Made by a program: the position numbers and the translations under genes. From an uncultured Spirochaetaceae bacterium (lineage in GTDB: Bacteria; Spirochaetota; Spirochaetia; Sphaerochaetales; Sphaerochaetaceae), in the NCBI GenBank assembly GCA_946410375.1, contig CAMKAB010000060.1, positions 1 through 5,877 of the forward strand: a stretch of 5,877 nt of DNA, read 5' to 3'. A model generated the notes under the pieces. That model was not told where the DNA came from. It ran no database searches and worked only from the letters and a program-made list of their open reading frames with translations. Shown in pieces: positions 1 through 5,509 of the stretch; the first letter of the stretch is position 1, and each line of letters opens with the position of its first letter.

Positions 1-196
1 CCATAATAGAATGCTCAGGCGGTTCTTTCCGAAAGGCGTGGGCTTCTCAGAGGTTGCTGAAGACGAAGTGAAAGCTGCCGTGGAATGGATGAATAATTAT
101 CCTAGGAAGATACACAAAGGCTTAACGCCAAATATTGTTTATGATAAATGTTGCAATTTTTAGTCTAAAAAAATGGGGAATTATTATTTACCGGTT
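1..196 (+). mobile_element. Right-hand end of an IS30-family insertion sequence (partial)
   Basis: The window opens inside an insertion sequence. The transposase reading frame stops at 161-163, and a short AT-rich tail follows before integrase-like sequence begins on the other strand at about 197. IS30-family elements usually end close behind the transposase stop, so the right terminal inverted repeat should lie between about 150 and 197. I cannot fix the exact end, because the left inverted repeat and the other target-site copy are outside the window. The limit of 196 is inferred from the point where the integrase stops resembling its family (after Leu-Tyr-Ser). Confidence 0.5.
2..163 (+). 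CDS. IS30-family transposase, C-terminal fragment (5' end outside window)
   Basis: Frame 2 is open from the window edge and encodes the last 53 residues of a transposase, beginning HNRMLRRFFPKG and ending KCCNF before TAG. The pattern N-x-x-L-R-R-F-F-P-K-G, then an acidic helix, then W-M-N-N-x-P-R-K and L-T-P is the standard C-terminus of IS30-family DDE transposases. In those proteins the third catalytic residue, a Glu, sits just before the first Asn of this motif, so here it should fall about two residues outside the window. The protein would cut and join the ends of its own element. Whether the rest of the gene is intact cannot be seen. The family call is confident; the subgroup is not. 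Confidence 0.85.
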   Translation, partial: HNRMLRRFFPKGVGFSEVAEDEVKAAVEWMNNYPRKIHKGLTPNIVYDKCCNF

Positions 197-505
197 GCCA
201 GAATAAAGATAGTTTCTCTCCTTCAGAATCTTGATAATGTTGTTGATATCATCAGAATTAAACTCAGCGGTCCGTAAATCATTGAATAAACGATTCTTGT
301 CGATGCTCTTAACCTTGCTGTCTTTTGAACCAACGCGAGCAGGAATATTGCCTTTTACAAGCCATTCATTTAGAATTTTTTCTGCTTCTTTTCGATTGGA
401 AGTACCAGTGCTTTTTTGGAAGGTTCGTCCTCCGTCAGGAAGGGCGAATTGAACATAGATGTTTCCACCAGCTCGTTTGGTAGAAAAAGTAAAAGGCTTA
501 GCCAT
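188..505 (-). pseudogene. Tyrosine recombinase (phage-type integrase), N-terminal remnant truncated by the IS element
   Basis: This 105-residue remnant starts MAKPFTFSTKRAGG. It carries the N-terminal arm-DNA-binding fold of phage-type integrases: short beta strands (GNIYVQFALPDG, then RTFQKSTGT) followed by a helix (NRKEAEKILNEWLVKG) at about residues 13-52, then the start of the core-binding region to about residue 102. The whole catalytic domain, with its Arg-His-Arg-Tyr residues, is missing, since intact relatives are several hundred residues long. The frame ends in Gly-Asn-Arg-stop, which probably comes from the IS end. I chose the ATG at 505 because a GAGG ribosome site lies 6 bases upstream. 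A GTG at 517 in the same frame overlaps that site. The fragment should be inactive as a recombinase but could still bind its arm sites. Confidence 0.8.
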
Positions 506-533
506 AGAAAACCTCACTTAAGACCTTTTACAG

Positions 534-559
534 CGGTTGCATAAAACCGTTGCATAAAA
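534..559. repeat. Two tandem 13-bp repeats upstream of the integrase (candidate arm-type or operator sites)
   Basis: CGGTTGCATAAAA (534-546) is followed directly by CCGTTGCATAAAA (547-559), with one mismatch in 13. The pair lies 29-54 bases upstream of the integrase ATG on its coding strand. Short direct repeats beside an integrase gene are often arm-type binding sites for its N-terminal domain or operators for its own control. That role is inferred from position only. Confidence 0.55.
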
Positions 560-607
560 TCAGTATGTTTTCTACGCCAAGCCTTACTAATTAGGATTGG
601 TAGTAGC

Positions 608-636
608 GCTAACTCTATATAACATATAGAGTTAGC
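608..636. repeat. Perfect 12-bp inverted repeat with 5-nt loop
   Basis: GCTAACTCTATA (608-619) and TATAGAGTTAGC (625-636) are exact reverse complements around TAACA. T620 and A624 could add a thirteenth pair. Neither strand has a T run after the stem, so an intrinsic terminator is unlikely. The position between the integrase and the tRNA-like site suggests a recombination or protein-binding site, which is inference. Confidence 0.7.
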
Positions 637-640
637 AGTA

Positions 641-660
641 TGGCGGGAGCAGGTCTCGAA
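641..660 (-). other. tRNA 3'-end-like sequence, candidate integrase attachment site
   Basis: On the minus strand these bases read TTCGAGACCTGCTCCCGCCA. This parses as a T-loop (TTCGAGA), the 3' half of a T-stem (CCTGC), the 3' acceptor strand (TCCCGCC) and discriminator A. The 5' T-stem partner is imperfect (GCAGTT instead of GCAGG), and no acceptor 5' strand (GGCGGGA), D-arm or anticodon arm follows, so it is not a tRNA gene. Phage-type integrases commonly use tRNA 3' ends as attachment cores, and this one lies 136 bases upstream of an integrase start. The tRNA identity was not assigned. Confidence 0.4.
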
Positions 661-829
661 AACTGCGGGTTTTGGGTTTCGGACTTTTAGTGAATAGTCT
701 GCGGCTTTGAATTTTTTGGGATTACTCTGCGGGTTTGTGCTGCCGAGAAGATATTATTTCAACGTTTTGAGCGTTTAGTTATCAGATTTTTTGAAAAAAG
801 AGCCGTTTTGTCGGCATATAGGTGTTGTT

Positions 830-1714
830 ATGAAATTAAGCGAAAGAAATGCTTCGGTGATTCTGTTTTTCGCCCCGCTGCTTTGGGGAATCGCATTTTC
901 TTTTCAGAGTCTCGCTTCCGATATTATTTCTCCGTTTTCGTTTAACGGAATCAGAATGTTTATCGGTTTTGCGGTTCTCTCTCCGTTCCTCATTGTAAGT
1001 TTGAAGAAAAAGGGAAAGGTTTATTTTAAAAAAGTTGTAAGAGTCGGTTTGATTTGCGGTTTGTTTTTAACCGTGGCTACGGCGTTTCAGCACATCGGAA
1101 TAGGGCTTACCTCTGCGGGAAAAGCGGGATTTATCACGAGTCTGTACGTATTGTTCGTGCCGATTCTTTCCGTTATCAGAGGAAAAAAGATTCCCGTTTT
1201 CATATGGCCATGCATAGCGGTGGCGCTTTTCGGAGCGTATTTTCTCTGTATCAACGGGGCGGAAGGGATCGAAAAAGGGGATTACCTCGTTTTTATAAGT
1301 TCTTTCTTCTATGCTATGCATATCATTGCTGTTGACGCGTCCTCCGATGGTGTATCGGGATTTGATTCATCGGCGGTTCAGTTTCTGACTGCGGCTCTGA
1401 TAAACGGCGTTTTGGCTTTAATAACTGGGGAGAAAGTTACCGGAGCGGTTCTTCGGGATGCGCTCATTCCTATTTTATACTCCGGCGTGGTTTCTTCCGG
1501 TTTGGCTTATACTATTCAGATAACTTGCCAAAGGTATGTGTCGCCCGTGAAAGCCACTTTTATTCTGTCCCTGGAAAGCGCAATTGCGGCGATCGGAGGA
1601 GTGGTGATTCTCGGGGAACGAATGAATGCGAAGCAGCTTTTCGGGTGCGTGCTTGTCTTTACCGCCGTACTCCTTTCTCAAATGAATTTCGGAAATAAAA
1701 AAACGGAAAAATAG
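830..1714 (+). CDS. EamA/DMT-superfamily membrane transporter
   Basis: This 294-residue protein matches the usual length and layout of EamA (drug/metabolite transporter) proteins: two repeats of five membrane segments. I place the segments at about 10-29, 38-57, 69-87, 96-115, 122-141, 152-169, 180-198, 211-230, 240-262 and 267-286. Family signatures are LLWGIAFSFQ in segment 1, GLTSAGKAGFITSLYVLFVP before and in segment 4, and LESAIAAIGGVVILGE in segment 9. The Lys-rich loop at about 58-68 and Lys-rich tail fit a cytoplasmic side. These inner-membrane carriers export or import small metabolites such as amino acids or purines; the substrate cannot be told from sequence. I chose ATG 830 because AGGTG lies 5 bases upstream. 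A TTG at 791 would add 13 residues without a good ribosome site. The gene stands alone, convergent with thiI. Confidence 0.9.
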   Translation: MKLSERNASVILFFAPLLWGIAFSFQSLASDIISPFSFNGIRMFIGFAVLSPFLIVSLKKKGKVYFKKVVRVGLICGLFLTVATAFQHIGIGLTSAGKAGFITSLYVLFVPILSVIRGKKIPVFIWPCIAVALFGAYFLCINGAEGIEKGDYLVFISSFFYAMHIIAVDASSDGVSGFDSSAVQFLTAALINGVLALITGEKVTGAVLRDALIPILYSGVVSSGLAYTIQITCQRYVSPVKATFILSLESAIAAIGGVVILGERMNAKQLFGCVLVFTAVLLSQMNFGNKKTEK

Positions 1715-1718
1715 AAAT

Positions 1719-1761
1719 CGCAACCGTGCGCACGGATTCGTTATGCGGTTTTATGCTTTTT
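1719..1761 (+). terminator. Possible weak terminator after the transporter gene
   Basis: Five bases after the EamA stop, CGCA (1719-1722) can pair with TGCG (1744-1747), enclosing the 12-bp palindrome CCGTGCGCACGG (1724-1735). A T-rich tail with GTTTTATGCTTTTT follows. The stem is interrupted, so this is a weak candidate. The convergent layout with thiI makes a terminator here plausible. Confidence 0.25.
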
Positions 1762-1899
1762 GTACAGCTTCTTTGTACCGCAGGCGGAAATTTGCTCCGC
1801 GCTACTCTCGGATAACAGCAGAGCGTTTTTGTTCTTTGCGACTTTCTTGTAATACCGGCGGAAACGCGCTCCATGCACGGATTCGTCATGCGGTTTTAT
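1730..1899. repeat. Degenerate direct repeats between convergent genes
   Basis: A 25-bp sequence at 1730-1754 recurs at 1875-1899 with a single T/C difference (24 of 25), beginning GCACGGATTCG. Between them lies a more decayed unit: GGCGGAAA-NNN-GCTCC occurs at both 1782-1798 and 1856-1872, each preceded by a similar CTTTNTTGTA segment. The whole stretch therefore reads as about two and a half copies of a 70-74-bp unit. The last copy covers the thiI stop codon at 1896-1898. Stretches of this kind are typically dispersed intergenic repeats, but dispersal cannot be tested within one window. Confidence 0.6.
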
Positions 1900-3137
1900 A
1901 CGGCGTTGTAAGAAATCGGAATGCTTTCGGCGTTTTCCGCGCAACGCTCCAGTATCTCATCAATTTGCATTTTCTCGAAAGAGGCAGTCTCGGATGCGAC
2001 CTCAGGGCGTACGAGAGGGTGTTTCGGACTGAAAATAACGCAGCAATCATCGTAGGGCAGAATGCTCACTTCGTATGTCCCGATCTGCCTTGCCGTGGCG
2101 ATAATTTCTTCTTTGTCCATTCCGATAAGAGGCCTCAGAACGGGAATATCGGACATTGAATTTGTAAAACAGAGACTCTCTAAGGTTTGGGACGCAACCT
2201 GCCCTAAAGCCTCCCCCGTTACAAGTACTTTGCAATCGTTTTTCTTTGCAATCATATTCGCCACACGCATCATGCACGCACGCATCATCAGGGTGTGTTC
2301 TTCTTCCTTTGAATTATCTTTAATCCAAAGTTCCGCTTCGGTAAAGTTTACCACGTGAAGCGTTGTTCCTCCGAGATACGGTCCGAGAACTGCAGCGAGA
2401 TCTTTTACCTTTTGAAGAGCCATATCGCTTGTATACGGGTAGGCGTGGAAGTAAAGGCAATCCTGTTTGAGTCCTCTTTTAGCCATTCTGAATGCCGCCA
2501 CCGGACTGTCTATTCCGCCGGATAAGAGCACAAGACCGCGCCCTGCGCACCCTACGGGCAGTCCTCCCGGACCTGAAATCGGGGAGGTGTACACGTACAC
2601 GTGTTCGCGCACTTCAATATTGAGAATTAAATCGGGTGCGTGAACATCGACCTTTAGCTCCAGGATATTGTCCAGCACGACCCCTCCTATTTCCGCTTCA
2701 ATCTGATAGCTGTTTTTGGGGAATGTTTTATCCGAGCGTCGCGCTTCAACCTTGAATGTTCTGTTCTGCGAATTTTTCGCCGAATCGCCTGTAAACGGCG
2801 GGTAGGTAATGATTTTCTTCACCGTGCTTACAACCTCGTCCCAATCCTTTTCGCACACGAGAGCCTTTGAAAAACCGACAACGCCGAACGTTGTTTTAAG
2901 TGTTCGGATAACCTTTTCCTCGGGGCAATCGGAGCTTACGTAGAGGTAAAACCTTCCCTTTTCCCGGAGAAGAAAACTGTGGTGAGGATGAAGTTTGAGT
3001 TTTATGTTATTTTTCAGCTTCTTTTCAAAAAAAGCGCGGTTAAGACCTTTCAGGCTGATTTCTCCCAGCCTGATGAGATATAAATTCATTCCGTTCGTAT
3101 CCGCTTCGTTTATAACTGTATTTGAAAAACGTTTCAT
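1896..3137 (-). CDS. thiI: tRNA 4-thiouridine synthase ThiI, short form without rhodanese domain
   Basis: ThiI adenylates uridine 8 of tRNA and replaces its oxygen with sulfur; in many bacteria it also takes part in making the thiazole of thiamine. The 413 residues show an N-terminal ferredoxin-like part (LYLIRLGEISLKGLNRAFFE, 19-38), a THUMP RNA-binding region (about 75-185) and a PP-loop ATPase with SGGIDS at 206-211. GEALGQVASQT (308-318) and RPLIGMDKEEI (335-345) are further family motifs. The protein ends soon after PYDDCCVIFSPKHP, so the C-terminal rhodanese domain of E. coli ThiI is absent. Cys365 or Cys366 is then the likely sulfur-handling residue (inference). ATG 3137 is supported by AAGGAG 8 bases upstream and an ATGA overlap with the desulfurase stop. 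It gives about 16 residues before the usual start; Met17 is the alternative. The stop lies inside an intergenic repeat. Confidence 0.95.
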   Translation of the reverse strand: MKRFSNTVINEADTNGMNLYLIRLGEISLKGLNRAFFEKKLKNNIKLKLHPHHSFLLREKGRFYLYVSSDCPEEKVIRTLKTTFGVVGFSKALVCEKDWDEVVSTVKKIITYPPFTGDSAKNSQNRTFKVEARRSDKTFPKNSYQIEAEIGGVVLDNILELKVDVHAPDLILNIEVREHVYVYTSPISGPGGLPVGCAGRGLVLLSGGIDSPVAAFRMAKRGLKQDCLYFHAYPYTSDMALQKVKDLAAVLGPYLGGTTLHVVNFTEAELWIKDNSKEEEHTLMMRACMMRVANMIAKKNDCKVLVTGEALGQVASQTLESLCFTNSMSDIPVLRPLIGMDKEEIIATARQIGTYEVSILPYDDCCVIFSPKHPLVRPEVASETASFEKMQIDEILERCAENAESIPISYNAV

Positions 3138-4441
3138 CGTAATAACTCCTTTTTCGTGCTTATCATTGCGTCCGCCAGCATTGCGACTTCCTCCGCTGTG
3201 TTTAAGTGGCTTAAAGATATTCTCACCGAACTCATTCTTTCCCTCGGAGAAAAACCCATGGCGGCGAGAATGCTTTCAGCTTTTGCTTTTGATGATGCAG
3301 AACACGCGCTGTTTGCGGAAAGACAGAAGCCCTTGTCGTTCATAATGCGGAGAAACACTTCGCTCGGAATCCCCGGAACGCATACGCAAAGGATGTATGG
3401 CGTAAAGAGCATCTCTTGCCGAGCCGGATTTTCGGGAGAAGCGGGGGAAAGAAGTTGAAATCCCGATTCAAGCAACGCTCTTTCAAGGTACCTGCGGTGC
3501 GATTCCACGCAAGAAGAGTGTTCCGAAACGTTTGCGAGGGCATCATTTAGGGCATAGCACATTGAAAGAATACCCGGAGTGTTTTCAGTTCCTCCTCTGA
3601 GTCCGCGCTCCTGACCTCCTGCTTTTGAAAGACTCAGGATGTTCTTGTTTCTGCAATAGAGCAATCCCGTTCCTTTGGGACCGTAAAACTTGTGTGCGGA
3701 AAAAGATGCGCTGTCCAAATCCATGACCTCGGGATGAAAAGGCGTTTTTCCTCCGGCTTGAACAGCATCTGAGTGGATGTGTATGCGTTTTCCTGCGGAC
3801 GCTGAGTATTCTCTTATAATTTTTATCGCTTCGCTTAGGGGCTGCACAGTTCCCGTTACGTTATTCACCGCCATAATGCATACCATTTTTACGGAAGGAT
3901 TCAGCGCTTTCCTGAGTTTATCAAGGTCTAAGTATCCTTTAGGACAGTGAAGCGTGGTGAATTTATAACCGAATTTTTGAAGTATTCCCTTATATTCCGA
4001 GATTGCGGGATGTTCTATTCCCGTGCAGAGAATCTCTTTTACTGAGGACGAATCAGCGGAACTTTCCCCGTTTGAACCATGTGAAGAAAACACGGAAGCG
4101 TTTGCAATCAGGGAATTTAAAATTATCGCATTGCTTTCCGTTCCGCCCGAGGTAAAGAAAACATATTCGCTCTTCGTTTTCAGAAGAGAAGCGAACATCT
4201 CCCTGCATTCGCGTAGTTTTTCCGCAACTTTGATGCCTGCATTATGCAAGGACGAAGCGTTCGCATAAAAAGAAAGCGAAGCGTCGACGTATTCCTTCAG
4301 CGCTCCGGAACTTATCGGTGTGGTGCTCGTCCAATCGAAATAGTGCATTTCAGAGGTTGTGTCTTCTTTTTTTTGCGACGAAAAAGAGCCGGTTTCGCGA
4401 GTTGATAAAAAAGATGAAGAGATTGTGTCGCGCATCATCAT
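3134..4441 (-). CDS. Cysteine desulfurase (NifS/IscS family), likely sulfur donor for ThiI
   Basis: This is a PLP-dependent class V aminotransferase-fold enzyme that converts cysteine to alanine and holds the sulfur as a persulfide. Visible signatures in the 435-residue product are FDWTSTTP (35-42), SGGTESNA (98-105), IEHPA with the ring-stacking His144, SDAVQ with Asp225, SAHKFYGPKG with the PLP-binding Lys251, RGGTEN (282-287) and the catalytic Cys380 in SANSACSAS. The enzyme appears complete. Two oddities are a 31-residue Ser/Thr-rich N-terminal extension before MHYFDW, and a Ser-rich insert at about 115-133. The start is uncertain. ATG 4441 overlaps the aroB stop by 4 bases, and ATGs at 4438 and 4435 also fit, all with a weak ribosome site. 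ATG 4348 would give a standard N-terminus but would leave an 89-base gap. Its stop overlaps the thiI start, and thiI is the probable client. A role in Fe-S assembly cannot be excluded. Confidence 0.93.
   Translation of the reverse strand: MMMRDTISSSFLSTRETGSFSSQKKEDTTSEMHYFDWTSTTPISSGALKEYVDASLSFYANASSLHNAGIKVAEKLRECREMFASLLKTKSEYVFFTSGGTESNAIILNSLIANASVFSSHGSNGESSADSSSVKEILCTGIEHPAISEYKGILQKFGYKFTTLHCPKGYLDLDKLRKALNPSVKMVCIMAVNNVTGTVQPLSEAIKIIREYSASAGKRIHIHSDAVQAGGKTPFHPEVMDLDSASFSAHKFYGPKGTGLLYCRNKNILSLSKAGGQERGLRGGTENTPGILSMCYALNDALANVSEHSSCVESHRRYLERALLESGFQLLSPASPENPARQEMLFTPYILCVCVPGIPSEVFLRIMNDKGFCLSANSACSASSKAKAESILAAMGFSPRERMSSVRISLSHLNTAEEVAMLADAMISTKKELLR
3146..3151 (-). promoter_or_regulatory. 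Ribosome binding site of thiI
   Basis: On the minus strand these bases read AAGGAG, 8 bases before the ATG at 3137 and inside the last codons of the desulfurase. It decides the thiI start in favour of 3137 over the internal Met17, and it is the strongest ribosome site in this operon. Together with the ATGA overlap it fits coupled translation with independent loading. Confidence 0.75.
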
Positions 4442-5475
4442 ATATCCGCCACAATGGATTTCAGAAGCGCTTCGTCCAGTTCCGCTTCTACAGGACGACC
4501 CTGCTCTTTAAGCAGGATGAATTTCAGCGCGCCGTTTTTGACCTTTTTATCCTTAAAAAGGTATCGCCTGTATTCGTTCCAGTCTCCCGGATTGATTCTG
4601 TACGCCGTGTCAAATCCGTAAACGGAAAGAAGATACATGAGGGACTTTACCAAGTCTTCATCGCATAAGCGTTTATCAAGCGCCGCTTTAGCCGCTTTCG
4701 CCATTCCCCACGCCACCGCTTCCCCATGGGTCACATTCATTCTTTTCAGGCTTTCAAGAGCATGTCCGAAGGTGTGTCCGAAGTTTAGCGCCTTTCTGAT
4801 TCCCTTCTCTTCGCAGGGGTCGTTGTTTACGTATGCGCATTTAATTCTTACGGAAAGGGTTATGACCCTTTTTAAAGTTTCCATATCACGTGAGAGAATT
4901 TTATCTTTATTAAGGACGAGTTCTTTCATGAGATCGTCGTTTTTTGTTAGAAATGATGCCTTGATTATTTCCGCTAATCCGCATTTATACGTTTTTTCCG
5001 GAAGAGATTTCAGGTAATCGGGGCAGATGATAACATCGTTCGCCGGATAAAAAGTTCCGATCAGGTTTTTCGTATTGGAGAAATTCACAGCGGTTTTTCC
5101 TCCGATTGAGGCGTCCGTCATTGCGAGAAGCGTGGATGGAATCAAAAGGAGCCTGCATCCGCGTTTGTAAATTGAAGCCGCAAACGCTACAGTATCGGTA
5201 ACGAGTCCTCCGCCCATCGCAACAAAGGTGTCTGTTCGGGAAAAGTTCCTGTCCGAGGCTGCGGTGATTATTTCCTGAACTGATTTTAGACTTTTCGAAC
5301 CTTCGTTGCTGCCTATTATGACGTGAGCTTCCGGGAGCGGGCGAACGAGGCGCGCCGTATTTGTATCCACAACCCAGAGGGTGCGGCTGTTTATTTTTTC
5401 CAGAAACATCGTAAGGTCGGAGAAGTTATCTGCCAAATAAACGTTTGATTTTACTGCTTTTCCTATTTCCTGCAT
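4438..5475 (-). CDS. aroB: 3-dehydroquinate synthase AroB
   Basis: AroB converts 3-deoxy-D-arabino-heptulosonate 7-phosphate to 3-dehydroquinate, step two of the shikimate pathway, using NAD and a divalent metal in the cytoplasm. The 345-residue product has the normal length. Motifs in order are the NAD-binding GGGLVTDTVAF (88-98), STLLAMTDASIGGKTAVN (114-131) with active-site Lys127, NLIGTFYP (137-144), LAEIIK (168-173), NFGHTFGHALE (231-241), HGEAVAWGM (250-258) and KDKKVKNG (308-315). The three expected metal ligands Glu169, His234 and His250 are all present. Thr93 replaces a Gly that is usual in the GGG-x-x-GD turn, while Asp94 is kept. ATG 5475 is the first possible start, since in-frame TGA and TAG lie just upstream. 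There is no ribosome site; a promoter sits so close that the mRNA may begin at the ATG. aroB is first in the operon with the desulfurase and thiI. Confidence 0.95.
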   Translation of the reverse strand: MQEIGKAVKSNVYLADNFSDLTMFLEKINSRTLWVVDTNTARLVRPLPEAHVIIGSNEGSKSLKSVQEIITAASDRNFSRTDTFVAMGGGLVTDTVAFAASIYKRGCRLLLIPSTLLAMTDASIGGKTAVNFSNTKNLIGTFYPANDVIICPDYLKSLPEKTYKCGLAEIIKASFLTKNDDLMKELVLNKDKILSRDMETLKRVITLSVRIKCAYVNNDPCEEKGIRKALNFGHTFGHALESLKRMNVTHGEAVAWGMAKAAKAALDKRLCDEDLVKSLMYLLSVYGFDTAYRINPGDWNEYRRYLFKDKKVKNGALKFILLKEQGRPVEAELDEALLKSIVADI

Positions 5476-5481
5476 AGATAA

Positions 5482-5509
5482 ATTATATCTAAAAAGAGGA
5501 CTCTATCAA
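5482..5509 (-). promoter_or_regulatory. Sigma70-type promoter of the aroB operon
   Basis: On the minus strand, TTGATA (5504-5509, five of six consensus bases) is followed by a 16-base spacer and a perfect TATAAT (5482-5487). If the -10 hexamer spans -12 to -7, position +1 is base 5475, the A of the aroB ATG. The expected transcript would therefore carry no 5' leader. Confidence 0.75.

Larger units (their letters stand above)
506..829. other. Gene-free accessory stretch between the integrase remnant and the transporter gene
   Basis: No coding region is supported in these 324 bases. The part next to the integrase holds a 13-bp tandem repeat (534-559), a perfect inverted repeat (608-636) and a tRNA-3'-end-like sequence (641-660), which together look like an integrase attachment region. 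From 661 to 829 the sequence is AT-rich with scattered T runs. The words CTGCGGGTTT (663-672, 727-736) and CTGCGGCTTT (699-708) recur at uneven spacing. The transporter gene's own promoter should lie here, but I see no hexamer pair good enough to call. Its ribosome site, AGGTG at 820-824, is clear. Confidence 0.6.

Noticed and set aside
608..636. Integron attC site, because the arms contain CTAAC and GTTAG
   Set aside because: attC sites are longer and imperfect, with distinct inner boxes. This is one short perfect hairpin, and the nearby integrase is of phage type.
641..735. A complete tRNA gene on the minus strand
   Set aside because: No acceptor 5' strand, D-arm or 7-base anticodon loop can be folded; only the 3' end matches.
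663..736. Three copies of CTGCGG(G/C)TTT as a repeat element
   Set aside because: The spacing is uneven (36 and 28 bases) and the flanks are not similar, so chance cannot be excluded.
791..829. TTG start for the EamA transporter
   Set aside because: ATG 830 has a good ribosome site at the right distance and gives the normal N-terminus of the family.
1741..1944. Lys-rich minus-strand open frame past the end of thiI
   Set aside because: It is built from the intergenic repeat and overlaps thiI in another frame. It has no recognisable family.
1743..2159. Plus-strand open frame of 138 codons
   Set aside because: Most of it lies antisense to the clearly coding thiI, and its protein resembles nothing.
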